From assembly GCF_900177345.1 (NCBI RefSeq), contig NZ_FWZT01000004.1:62001-126000 (forward strand): a stretch of 64,000 nucleotides of DNA, read 5' to 3'. The first letter of the stretch is position 1. Each line of letters begins with the position of its first letter. Shown piece after piece: positions 51,629 through 60,449 of this stretch. The stretch is from Pseudobacteriovorax antillogorgiicola. GTDB taxonomy: Bacteria > Bdellovibrionota_B > Oligoflexia > Oligoflexales > Oligoflexaceae. The translations under genes were made by a program, and so were the position numbers. A model generated the notes under the pieces. The model was not told where the DNA came from, searched no databases, and worked only from the letters and a program-made list of their open reading frames with translations.

Positions 51629-52993
51629 CTATTGTTTTTCGTTTCCTGGAATGATTAGGGGAAGCTTAACTGTTTCGCCATCCCCGAAACTTAAGGTCAC
51701 TGCATCAGCCCTAAAGGTTTGGGGGACTTGCACCACGAGCAAGCCTTTTTGCTCGCTAAATGGCTTTATAGTGGCTTGACAGACATTGCAGATCAAGGTC
51801 ACGCCTTCGGGAGCCTTGACTTTAATGGGTAGTGAGGCATTAGTCTGATTATCAATGCGAATTGTGAAGAAATTTCCCCAGAGAGATCCCTCCATTTCGC
51901 TGTAAGTAGTCCCAGGTTGGCGGATGACGGTATAGCGTAACCCATCACGTAGGTTGAGGCGAATGGCAATCACACTCATGGTAATCACTAGGCCTAGACC
52001 GTACAAAATGGGGCGCATACGCCATGAAGCGCCGGGAGTCCCTTCGAGTTCAGCTTCGGACGCAGTGCGGATCAAACCGATCGGTCGCTTCAGGTTGGTT
52101 TGAATCTGATCGCAGGCATCGGCGCACCGGCCGCATTGAATGCACTCCATCTGCAAACCGTCGCGGATATCGATACCTGTTGGGCAGACTCGAACACACA
52201 ATTTGCAGTCTATACAGTCACCTTTTCCAGGCCGACGGCTGCGAGGTTCCCCTCGCTTATGATCGTAGGAGATCGTTGGCGTATGACGATCAATCATCAC
52301 GGCCTGAAAGCGCGCATAAGGGCAAATAAATGAGCAAAACTGCTCTCGAAACCAAGTGAGGTCGAAGTAAAGCATAGCGCTTAAAAAAACCATAAATGAA
52401 AAGGCCCAAGGGTTTTCACTTGGAGGACTCACAATCCAATGAAGTAGAATCTTGTAGTCGACGAAAAAGGCAAGGAAGGCATTGGATATTACAGCCACCA
52501 CGATGATATAGGTGATATGCTTGCCTGTTTTACGGAGGGTTTTCTCCAGGCTCCAGGGCCCTTTATCGCGGACCATGCGACGGGATGCTGGACCTTCGAA
52601 GAATTCCTCGATAGGGCGGATCAACCACTCCACGAAAACCGTTTGTGGACAGGCGTAGCCGCACCAAAGGCGCCCATAAAGGGCGGTTACGAGAAATAGC
52701 ATCAACGCCAAGCCAATTAGAATGAAAACCAAGTAGCTAGCGTCGTGAAATGGAAAAACCAAGCCCACAAAGTAGGCTTTGGACTCTAAGACATCGAGTC
52801 GGATCAGGGGGCGCCCTTGAAATGTGCTAAAAGGGGCGATGATATAGATAGCCATCAGAACCATAGCTAGAGCCCGCCTGATTTTAATCAGGCGACCTTG
52901 CCGTCGTTCGGGGTAGATCCATCGTCGACGCCCTGAGGCGTCGACGGTTGGAGCACGGAGTCGATCGTTATTGATGACTTCATGATCCTTCAT
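51629..52993 (-). CDS. ccoG: Cytochrome c oxidase accessory protein CcoG
   Basis: CcoG (FixG/RdxA) is a membrane ferredoxin-like protein that reduces copper for assembly of cbb3 oxidase. The 454-residue product starts at 52993 (GGGGA 6 bases upstream) and has about five membrane spans. It has a C-G-Y-A-C-P-Q-T motif in a TM loop, two [4Fe-4S] sites (CIDCKLCVRVCP and CIQCGRCADACD) and a C-terminal immunoglobulin-like domain. It is last in the cco operon and its start overlaps the ccoP end by 14 bp. Confidence 0.95.
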   Translation of the reverse strand: MKDHEVINNDRLRAPTVDASGRRRWIYPERRQGRLIKIRRALAMVLMAIYIIAPFSTFQGRPLIRLDVLESKAYFVGLVFPFHDASYLVFILIGLALMLFLVTALYGRLWCGYACPQTVFVEWLIRPIEEFFEGPASRRMVRDKGPWSLEKTLRKTGKHITYIIVVAVISNAFLAFFVDYKILLHWIVSPPSENPWAFSFMVFLSAMLYFDLTWFREQFCSFICPYARFQAVMIDRHTPTISYDHKRGEPRSRRPGKGDCIDCKLCVRVCPTGIDIRDGLQMECIQCGRCADACDQIQTNLKRPIGLIRTASEAELEGTPGASWRMRPILYGLGLVITMSVIAIRLNLRDGLRYTVIRQPGTTYSEMEGSLWGNFFTIRIDNQTNASLPIKVKAPEGVTLICNVCQATIKPFSEQKGLLVVQVPQTFRADAVTLSFGDGETVKLPLIIPGNEKQ

Positions 52994-53546
52994 ACTTTTC
53001 CCCTTGCGGTGCCTTGGGGTTCGCTGGGTTGGTGCCCTGAAGAGATAAGATAAATGCCGTCGTCTCTTTGATCTTCTTCGGGCCCAAAATTGTTTTCCAA
53101 GCAATCATGCCTTTGGCAGGTACCCCATCGGTGATCACCTTGATGATATCCTCTGGGGAACCACCATGTAACCAAAAGACATCCGTGAGATTGGGGCCTA
53201 CAAGGCCCTCTCCATTTTGCCCGTGGCAAGGGGCGCAGTTTGTTACATAGTGGGTCTTACCCTCGGCGATCATTGCATCTGATTTTAGCTGAGCTATCAG
53301 ATCCTCACCAGCGGGGCTTTTCGCTGATGCCTGCTTTTCCATCGTCGCCTCGTAGGCGTCGCGATCAGCATATAGCTCATCTTCCAAAGTGGGGCCGCCC
53401 ATGCCATGAATATATGCTAAATATACAACGGCGAAGGCAATGGTTCCCCAGAAAAGGGCGACCCACCACGAAGGTAAAGGGTTATCATATTCTTTGATTC
53501 CATCGACCACATAGGGTCGCTCTACATCTTTTTCGTTCTTGGTCAT
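52980..53546 (-). CDS. ccoP: cbb3 oxidase subunit CcoP, single-haem form
   Basis: The 188-residue product has an N-terminal cytoplasmic stretch with the CcoP motif DGIKEYDNPLPSWW, one membrane helix (about 27-47) and one cytochrome c domain (C104-A-P-C107-H108, axial Met probably M147 in KGMIAW). Usual CcoP has two haem c domains and about 300 residues, so this form lacks one. It overlaps ccoQ (ATGA) and ccoG. It should carry electrons from soluble cytochrome or the bc1 complex to CcoO. Confidence 0.93.
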   Translation of the reverse strand: MTKNEKDVERPYVVDGIKEYDNPLPSWWVALFWGTIAFAVVYLAYIHGMGGPTLEDELYADRDAYEATMEKQASAKSPAGEDLIAQLKSDAMIAEGKTHYVTNCAPCHGQNGEGLVGPNLTDVFWLHGGSPEDIIKVITDGVPAKGMIAWKTILGPKKIKETTAFILSLQGTNPANPKAPQGEKYEGS

Positions 53547-53719
53547 GCGTCTTCTCCCTTCAAGGCGTCTTTAGAAATCTCGGCATAATAGTCCTTGCTT
53601 CCGGGGCGGTGAATCCAAACGATCACACCCACCATGACTAGAAAGAACAGGACTAGGGCCAAAGTCTGGAAGGCCCCAAAATCACCGTTCTGCAGTGTTG
53701 TTTTGATCAGGTCTTTCAT
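53543..53719 (-). CDS. ccoQ: cbb3 oxidase subunit CcoQ
   Basis: This 58-residue gene was found by reading the sequence. GAGG lies 5-6 bases before the ATG at 53719. It has one membrane helix (FQTLALVLFFLVMVGVIVW), then IHRPGSKDYY typical of CcoQ/FixQ, and an acidic tail. It stabilises the oxidase. Its 5' end overlaps the ccoNO coding end by 38 bp and its stop overlaps the ccoP start (ATGA). Confidence 0.9.
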   Translation of the reverse strand: MKDLIKTTLQNGDFGAFQTLALVLFFLVMVGVIVWIHRPGSKDYYAEISKDALKGEDA

Positions 53720-55823
53720 CTTTACCTCTTTCTGTTCCTAGTTTTTGTAAGTAAGCGATCATGGCGACAATCTCTTTGCGCTCGTCGACAGTGACCCCAT
53801 CGGCAGCCAAGCGATCGACGATCTCTTTGGCCTGGGCTTCATAGCTCGACATAGGATTTGCTATGACGGCCTTTTCATAGGGAACACCCAACTTTCGTAA
53901 GGCATCGAGTTTCACTGAAAGAAGCTCAAGGTCAGCGTCATCTTCAATCAACCAAGGGTAGGCTGGCATGATAGAGCCCGGCGAGGTTGATCTTGGATCG
54001 AGCATGTGACGATAGTGCCATAAGTCGGGATATTTACCACCGACCCGATGAAGGTCGGGGCCAGTTCGCTTTGATCCCCACTGAAAGTTGTGATCATAAA
54101 CAAATTCATAGTCTTCAGAGTGCGGACCGTAGCGCAGCTCTTCCTTCTGGAAGGTTCTGACCATCTGAGAATGGCAGTTGTAGCAGCCTTCGCGAATGTA
54201 GATATCACGACCGTGAAGTTCCAAAGGAGTGTATGGAGTCACAACAGTAGAAACAGGAGCTTTGGTTTCCATCATGAATGCGGGGATGAACTCCACCACA
54301 CCACCGATGATGACGGCAATAAAAGCAGCTGCTGTAAGATGGAAGGCTTTGCCTTCCAAGCGCTCATGAAGGGTGCGAGGTTTCACATGTCGATCGCCAG
54401 TATCTTCCACCTTACCATCAACAGCCTGCCCTTGCTGAGCCGTTTTAAACACATTGTAGAGGCATAGTACAGCACCAGCCAAATACATGCTGCCACCGAT
54501 CAGACGGATCCAATAAAGAGGTATGAGAGCTAGGACGGTTTCAAGGAAGTTGGGGTATTTGAGAAGGCCTTCCTCAGTGGTTGACATCCACATCAACCCC
54601 TGGGTGATCCCTGCGGTCCACATGGAGGTGACATATAGAAGCAAGCCGATAGTGGCTACCCAAAAATGAGTGTTGGCGAGTTTCTTGCTGTAGAGTTCGG
54701 TGCCCCAAAGTTTGGGCGCCAACCAATAAACCATACCGAAAACCATGCCGCCAACCCATCCGAGTGCTCCCCCATGAACGTGAGCGATGGTCCAATCCGT
54801 ATAGTGAGAAAGGAGGTTTAGAGATTTGATTGATAACAGTGGTCCTTCCAAGGTTGCCATGCCGTAGAATGTGAGGGCCATGACATAAAACTTGAGAACG
54901 GGTTCCTCACGAATCTTATCCCAAGAACTTCGCATGGTGAGGAGACCATTGATCATACCGCCCCATGATGGTGCGATAAGCACAAGACTAAATACCATTC
55001 CTACAGACTGCGCCCATTCTGGTAACGATGTATAGAGCAAGTGGTGAGGACCAGCCCAGATATAAACGAAAATTAAGGCCCAGAAGTGAAGGATAGATAG
55101 TCGATAGGAATAAACGGGACGATCTACAGCTTTAGGAATGAAGTAGTACATGATGCCAAGGAATGGGGTTGTTAGAAGAAAACCCACTGCATTGTGACCA
55201 TACCACCACTGAACCAAGGCATCCTGGACACCGGCGAACAATGAGTAGCTCTTGAACATCCCGACAGGAATAGCAAGGTTATTGACAATGTGGAGCATAG
55301 CAATCGTGATGATCGATGCTAGATAGAACCAGATGGCAACGTACAGGTGTTCGACTTTGCGTAGAGCAATGGTACCGAACACGTTGACTGCCATGATCAC
55401 CCAAACGACCGCGATAGCGAGGTCGATAGGCCATTCCATTTCAGCATACTCTTTGCCCTGGGTGATACCTAAGGCGAGAGTTACTGCTGTTGCCAAGATG
55501 ATGGCTTGCCAGCCCCAAAAGTGGATGCTGGTTAACATGTCCGAAAAAAGACGACGCTTGCAGAGTCGTTGCAATGAGTAATACATCCCGGCAAAGATCG
55601 AGTTGCCGGCGAAAGCAAAGATCATTGCATCGGTGTGAATCGGGCGAATACGACCAAAGGTGATGTAACTAATGCCACCGTTGGCGGGCCAGAAGGCCAA
55701 TTGGAGTGCGGCAAGCGCTCCCACAGTCATGCCGATGATCCCCCAGATTAGGGTTGCCCAGAGGAAAAGCCGGGCGGCGCGATCATCGTAGATCTGTTCA
55801 TGGTTAAGCGTGGTCTGAGACAA
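53682..55823 (-). CDS. ccoNO: Fused CcoN-CcoO subunit of cbb3 oxidase
   Basis: One 713-residue polypeptide carries both the catalytic haem-copper subunit and the mono-haem CcoO. CcoN part (1-465): twelve or more membrane spans, low-spin haem ligands H63 and H350, CuB ligands H210 (WWYGHNAVGF), H260 and H261, and high-spin haem His H348 (AHVHGG). After a charged linker (465-490), CcoO part: one TM anchor (about 495-515) and haem site C547-Y-N-C-H551, with axial Met in SIMPAYPWL. The enzyme reduces oxygen at high affinity and pumps protons. The start is a TTG with GGGAGG 8 bases upstream. N-O fusions are known in Bacteroidetes and some other groups. Confidence 0.96.
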   Translation of the reverse strand: MSQTTLNHEQIYDDRAARLFLWATLIWGIIGMTVGALAALQLAFWPANGGISYITFGRIRPIHTDAMIFAFAGNSIFAGMYYSLQRLCKRRLFSDMLTSIHFWGWQAIILATAVTLALGITQGKEYAEMEWPIDLAIAVVWVIMAVNVFGTIALRKVEHLYVAIWFYLASIITIAMLHIVNNLAIPVGMFKSYSLFAGVQDALVQWWYGHNAVGFLLTTPFLGIMYYFIPKAVDRPVYSYRLSILHFWALIFVYIWAGPHHLLYTSLPEWAQSVGMVFSLVLIAPSWGGMINGLLTMRSSWDKIREEPVLKFYVMALTFYGMATLEGPLLSIKSLNLLSHYTDWTIAHVHGGALGWVGGMVFGMVYWLAPKLWGTELYSKKLANTHFWVATIGLLLYVTSMWTAGITQGLMWMSTTEEGLLKYPNFLETVLALIPLYWIRLIGGSMYLAGAVLCLYNVFKTAQQGQAVDGKVEDTGDRHVKPRTLHERLEGKAFHLTAAAFIAVIIGGVVEFIPAFMMETKAPVSTVVTPYTPLELHGRDIYIREGCYNCHSQMVRTFQKEELRYGPHSEDYEFVYDHNFQWGSKRTGPDLHRVGGKYPDLWHYRHMLDPRSTSPGSIMPAYPWLIEDDADLELLSVKLDALRKLGVPYEKAVIANPMSSYEAQAKEIVDRLAADGVTVDERKEIVAMIAYLQKLGTERGKDERPDQNNTAER

Positions 55824-55826
55824 TGT

Positions 55827-55979
55827 TTAATCCTCCCTCTTAAAATCATCAAAAAGTATTTCTTCTGCTGGTGTTTGGAGATCTTCATACTGGCCGGTTT
55901 TAACCGCCCATATAAAATATCCCAGACCAACAAATGCGAGTCCGAAACTTATGGCGATAAGAATAAAAAGTACTTCCAT
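55827..55979 (-). CDS. ccoS: cbb3 oxidase assembly protein CcoS
   Basis: This 50-residue gene was found by reading the sequence between ccoI and ccoNO. It encodes MEVLFILIAISFGLAFVGLG followed by YFIWAVKTGQYEDL, the hallmark of CcoS, and an acidic end. One TM helix. It is needed for haem and copper insertion into CcoN. It starts 1 bp after the ccoI stop and ends 3 bp before the ccoNO start. Confidence 0.93.
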   Translation of the reverse strand: MEVLFILIAISFGLAFVGLGYFIWAVKTGQYEDLQTPAEEILFDDFKRED

Positions 55980-55980
55980 C

Positions 55981-58365
55981 TTACTTGGCCTCCCAAGACG
56001 TGGAAAGGTAAATTACAGTCAATGAGCTGATGGGCATTAGGATGGCAGCAACCACAGGGCTGAGATAACCTGTTGCACCAAGGCTAATACCCAGGATGTT
56101 GAATGTGATAGCAAATGAAAAGCCGCGATAAAAAGCCTTCTGACAAGCCTTCGCAATTTTAAATCCTTCATAAATGGCCCTCAAGTTGGGGCTTAAAAGA
56201 AGGATATCGCTACAGGCCTTGGCTTGATCGCTTGAGTCCTGAACTGCGATACTAAGGGTCGATCGAGCCATGGCTAAGGAGTCGTTGATACCATTGCCTA
56301 CCATAGCGCTTAAGGAACTATTTTGGTCGATGGTATCCATTTTGTCCTGTGGTTTTAGTCTGGCCTGTCCCGCTCTCGACTCGATGGCAAGGCTTTTGTT
56401 GATCGCTGATACGCGATCTTCTCGATCACCGCTTAAGACATGCACCTGCTTCTTATGTTTTTGGAGGCCTTCAATAAGCTCATGAGCACCAAGCTGAAGC
56501 GCCTCTTCAAGATCAAATTGCGCCCAGATCTCATGATCTCTCGACACAAACGTGAAGTCGCAATCTAGATCGGAGGGAGCCTTGCAAAATTCAGCACGGC
56601 CGATTCTTACTTCACTACCTTCAAATGTGAAAGAAACCCCTTGACCAATCGTTTCTTTGAAATCTGAAATCACAGCTCCACTAGGGCTTCGCTGACTTGC
56701 CCATAGGCTCATACTCTGAATCATATGGTGAGAAGAGTAGTTTTTTAGCTCCTGAAGGACAGCGGCTAGGCTTGTGATACTGGCCACCGCAGGATCGTGA
56801 TGCTTGAGTTCGGCACGACAGGCCGTTTGGGTGAGTGTGCCTGTCTTATCAAAGAAAAAGGTGTCGATACGGGGCAACAGCTCGATCCCTTTTTGATTGC
56901 GGAATAGCAGTTGTTGCTGGAGGCCAAGCTGTAGGGCTCTAGCAATAATCAAAGGGGCTCCCAAACCAAAGGCACAGGGGCACGCTATGAGCAGGGTTGT
57001 AACCGTCCTGCTGATTGCTATATCCCAGTTAGGAAGATGGTATATAAACACCATGCTGGCGACAATAAGGATAAACAGAATTAGAAAACGAGCAATCTTT
57101 TCAGAAGTGACCAGGGTTTGCCCCTTTTGTTGAAGCAACCGCTCCGAACCAGATTCAATCTGGTAGAGGTCGGATTGAGTGCCATCTTCAAGACACTCTA
57201 GGTCGATCGGGTGGTCGAGATTGGTAGAGCCAGAAGCCAGTGTCTCGCCTTTACGCTTGGCTAGAAAGTTCTGTTCACCGGTCATGAACTCTAGGTTAAT
57301 GTGTGCCTCTGAGCTCAAAAGTTTCCCCTTCACTGGAACAATATCACCAGGCATGACGCGGATGCGATCACCTTTTATAAGGCGATGAGTGTCTTTGAAC
57401 TTGTTGCTATCACTTGAATCGAGGATGCGCACTAGCTTGCTTTGAAAGGTTTCTGTCGCCATCTGGCGATGATGCTTTTTCAACACTTGGGATTGAATAT
57501 ATCGTCCCAGAAGGAGAAGGAAGATAATCGCAACCATCGAATCAAAGAAGACCGGACCCGAGCCCTGCATAGTGTTGTAGCTTGAGTATAGGAAGCTTGT
57601 AAGCAATGCTAGTGAAATCGGAAAGTCCAGATGAAGCGTCTTTCTCTTAAAGGCTTGGATCGTATTTTGATAGAAGCTACGACCAGGGACCGCGATGGCT
57701 AATGTTGCAAGACCCATGGAAATATAGCGGAAAAGATGAAAAAAGATGCTACCCTCAAGGTCGCTACCTAAATATTCTATTGTGCTGAGAAGCATGATAT
57801 TCATGAGACAGAAAAAAGCTAGTCCCATGCGAATGAGTGGGGTCTTGTCATCCTCATGAAAGTTTTGGTCTGGTGCTACCGGATAGCCTAATTGATCAAG
57901 GACACCAGCGATACTGCTTAGGGTGTCTGTCTTGGGGTCGAAGCTGATCTGAGCTTTTCGTTCGGCCATATTGAGACTAATACTGACTTCTGGGTGGGTC
58001 TTTTTTAGAGCTTTCTCGCAGACCCAGATACAGGCATAACACTCTAAATTTTTGAGATATAGGTGAGCGATGCGCCGATCGTCACTTGTTGGCTCAGAAA
58101 AGCTTTCCTGAAAATCTCGGTGATCGAGAAAGTCATACTGCCTCGCTTCTTTGCCAAGGAGGGGCGTTGCATTTTTTTCTTTGAGAAGGCGATAATAATC
58201 GTCGAGATGAAGCTTTCGGATGAAGTTATATGCCGTTTCACAGCCGTGGCAACAGAAATCACTTGTTGAACCAAAGCTCAGCAAGGTATCACAGTGCTGA
58301 CACTTGACTTGCTGATTTGAAGGAGACTGTTCTTGGACCAACACATGCATCATCACCACCATCAT
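55981..58365 (-). CDS. ccoI: CcoI-type copper P1B-ATPase with altered motifs
   Basis: CcoI delivers copper for cbb3 assembly. The 794-residue product has N-terminal Cys motifs (CQHC 22-25, CCHGC 38-42), a heavy-metal-associated domain with CYAC at 109-112, eight membrane helices, the metal site CPC (462-464), phosphorylation site D506-KTGT and actuator TGE (362-364). The P-domain motif GDGxND is G690-N691-G-I-N-D695, so the first Asp is lost. The nucleotide-domain HP is HH (546-547). Both changes would weaken a standard P-type ATPase cycle. The 5' end overlaps the divergent SafE-type gene, and the exact start among several ATG/GTG codons is unclear. Confidence 0.9.
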   Translation of the reverse strand: MMVVMMHVLVQEQSPSNQQVKCQHCDTLLSFGSTSDFCCHGCETAYNFIRKLHLDDYYRLLKEKNATPLLGKEARQYDFLDHRDFQESFSEPTSDDRRIAHLYLKNLECYACIWVCEKALKKTHPEVSISLNMAERKAQISFDPKTDTLSSIAGVLDQLGYPVAPDQNFHEDDKTPLIRMGLAFFCLMNIMLLSTIEYLGSDLEGSIFFHLFRYISMGLATLAIAVPGRSFYQNTIQAFKRKTLHLDFPISLALLTSFLYSSYNTMQGSGPVFFDSMVAIIFLLLLGRYIQSQVLKKHHRQMATETFQSKLVRILDSSDSNKFKDTHRLIKGDRIRVMPGDIVPVKGKLLSSEAHINLEFMTGEQNFLAKRKGETLASGSTNLDHPIDLECLEDGTQSDLYQIESGSERLLQQKGQTLVTSEKIARFLILFILIVASMVFIYHLPNWDIAISRTVTTLLIACPCAFGLGAPLIIARALQLGLQQQLLFRNQKGIELLPRIDTFFFDKTGTLTQTACRAELKHHDPAVASITSLAAVLQELKNYSSHHMIQSMSLWASQRSPSGAVISDFKETIGQGVSFTFEGSEVRIGRAEFCKAPSDLDCDFTFVSRDHEIWAQFDLEEALQLGAHELIEGLQKHKKQVHVLSGDREDRVSAINKSLAIESRAGQARLKPQDKMDTIDQNSSLSAMVGNGINDSLAMARSTLSIAVQDSSDQAKACSDILLLSPNLRAIYEGFKIAKACQKAFYRGFSFAITFNILGISLGATGYLSPVVAAILMPISSLTVIYLSTSWEAK

Positions 58366-59046
58366 TCCGCTGACATTTTAACAAATCTAGATCCACTTGA
58401 TCTACTGGGCTTTGGAGCAATCTTCTCATTTAGTTTTGCAGCCTCGCTACATTGTGCCTTCATGTGCTCTCCCTTAGTGTGCGCTGCAATGAAAGATCGA
58501 GCCAAGCTCAATCGATCCGGGATCTGGCTCTATAACCTCGGTCGTATTCTATCCTATTCTGGTGCTGGATTAATCCTTGGTGCAGGTGGACAATGGCTCG
58601 GGGGCTTTCGACCCCAATGGGGCATTTGGCTATCGAAAATACTTGGTACAATCATCATTATCATTGCCCTCACCAAGGCTTGGGAGATCGTGTTTAAAAA
58701 ATCACTGTGGCGACTCAATACCAAAGGAGCAACAGCTTGGCTGGGGAACCGCATGAGCACAGTCGCGATGCTTCCGCCATCGATTCGCGATTTGATGCTT
58801 GGACTCATCACGGTCTTCCTTCCTTGTATGACATTAACCCCTGCGCTTGCTGCTGCTGCCGGTACAGGTAGCTCAGTAAAAGGCCTGCTTTATATGGCTG
58901 CATTTGCGCTAGGGACCGTCCCTGTCATGCTTGGAGCAACTTATGTGCCATTGGTCATATACCGCAAAATTCCCGAAAAAATGGCGCGATGGCTTGTGGT
59001 GATTTTTCTATTACTTGCTGGAATTATCACGATTATTCGCCATTAG
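58333..59046 (+). CDS. SafE/UreH-type membrane protein with N-terminal His tract
   Basis: The 237-residue product has six membrane spans and the Cys/Pro features of the DsbD-CcdA-like UreH domain: SLHCAFMCSPLVCAA in TM1 and VFLPCMTLTPALAAAA in a later TM. Such genes often accompany cco clusters and are annotated as TauE/SafE. A copper or thiol role is inferred. The N-terminus M-D-Q-H-M-H6 could bind metal. The start is a TTG at 58333 with AAGGAG 7 bases upstream. The first 11 codons overlap ccoI on the other strand. Confidence 0.82.
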   Translation: MDQHMHHHHHHSADILTNLDPLDLLGFGAIFSFSFAASLHCAFMCSPLVCAAMKDRAKLNRSGIWLYNLGRILSYSGAGLILGAGGQWLGGFRPQWGIWLSKILGTIIIIIALTKAWEIVFKKSLWRLNTKGATAWLGNRMSTVAMLPPSIRDLMLGLITVFLPCMTLTPALAAAAGTGSSVKGLLYMAAFALGTVPVMLGATYVPLVIYRKIPEKMARWLVVIFLLLAGIITIIRH

Positions 59047-59298
59047 GCGGTCGATTTCTTGGGTGGTTTTTTGCTGGGGTAAGAGTGTATTTTTGAGTGA
59101 TATGGCACATTATGCTGGAGACCGTCGATAAGTGCTTATAATCAGCCAAGATCGAGCTTGTGGACGACTTTTTCAGCTTAATCTGATGTTTCATGAGTAG
59201 CTAAGCATCCAATATAACGTACCTATTTGCAGGTACCTTTATTCTCCAGTTACGAATTCCGATATCGCTCTCATATCCATCTATCCCAAGGAACAAAT

Positions 59299-60231
59299 AT
59301 GGCTCGTGCTTTGAGGAATACTACGATCTGCTTTCTAATCTCCTTTACTTATATAGCATGTTCGGACAGTTCCTTTAATGAGACTGAATCAGATAAAAGT
59401 TCTGAAACGAAGCAGTCAACAGACAGCACTGTTGAGGATGAGCTGTTTACTATCAATGAGCCTATCTCAGTTGGAGGTGCGTTCTTAACTTGCACCTATC
59501 AACCTGACCAAGCTCAAGAGCAAGTTAATAAGACTGCTGAATGTCAACTAGCTGGGATTGAAGAATCGAAAGTAGAGACGTTTGAAGCTAAGTTTTTTAA
59601 ACTCGATATAGAGGGCGCCTCCTATCCTTTGGAGATTTTAGAGAACGACGGGAGGAGTTTGCGTTGGATAGTTCAAGAAACGCCTGCCACATTGCAATTC
59701 CCGAGCTTCCAACTAAGACTATCGATTAATGGCAGTGAAGAGTTCAACTTTGAAGCGAAGGCACCAGAGAGCCTTGAACTAGCTGTTAATCTAGCTTATT
59801 GGCTTGCTGGTGAGCCTAATGACTTTGAAACTCCTGGAGTACCTGGTAACGAGGATTGCGTTGAAATGAGAGCGAAGCCTTTGCGAGACGCTCATATTGC
59901 GTCATCAGGAATTGATAATGGTCCCCTAGCGGCGCTGAACGATGTCCCCTGCGTTAACTTTCTTAATAGCCCATTTCTATGTCGCAAAGTAAACGCTGCT
60001 ACCCAAGGGCCTTTGTTTCTGATAAGCGACTTCACTGGTGAATTTAATAGTTATGCTTCAGCTTGCCCGGATTCCTATTTCTTTGGTTTGCCTCATGGGG
60101 AAGATGAAACGCTGCAAGTGATCAATCTACTCGATAACCAAGAAGGAGTAGACCGAATTTGGGTGAATCTCAACGATCAAGTTGAAGAGAACTCGTTTCA
60201 GGTTATCATGAATCAATCCGCCGAACAGTAA
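59299..60231 (+). CDS. Predicted lipoprotein, acidic
   Basis: The ATG at 59299 has AAGGA 7 bases upstream. The signal ends YIAC (Cys22). The mature protein begins with a Ser/Thr/Glu-rich linker. A beta-rich central domain follows (LDIEGASYPLEILENDGRSL, TLQFPSFQLRLSINGSEEFN) and a C-terminal part with Cys residues (EDCVEMR, VPCVNFL, FLCRKV, SACPDSYFF). No family recognised. It may share ancestry or operon with the next lipoprotein gene (218 bp apart). Confidence 0.7.
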   Translation: MARALRNTTICFLISFTYIACSDSSFNETESDKSSETKQSTDSTVEDELFTINEPISVGGAFLTCTYQPDQAQEQVNKTAECQLAGIEESKVETFEAKFFKLDIEGASYPLEILENDGRSLRWIVQETPATLQFPSFQLRLSINGSEEFNFEAKAPESLELAVNLAYWLAGEPNDFETPGVPGNEDCVEMRAKPLRDAHIASSGIDNGPLAALNDVPCVNFLNSPFLCRKVNAATQGPLFLISDFTGEFNSYASACPDSYFFGLPHGEDETLQVINLLDNQEGVDRIWVNLNDQVEENSFQVIMNQSAEQ

Positions 60232-60449
60232 CCTCGCTACTATTCCAAACGTCGCCCCCCAAGCTAATAGAATCCCCCGCAGATGGGCAGGTTTACCGAT
60301 ACAAAATTCGATTTTGTAAATGTGCCTTAAGTCTAGAGCATATCAGGAATTTATTCCAAACAGATGAACGAAGTCGCCCAGCCAAGTTTGGCGTCATTGA
60401 AGATCCTATCGCAGTAACCGAAGAACCATACAGACAATGGGAGGTTTGT

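Noticed and set aside
59103-59118. TGGCACATTATGCT upstream of the lipoprotein gene as sigma-54 promoter
   Set aside because: The GC is two bases too close to the GG element.
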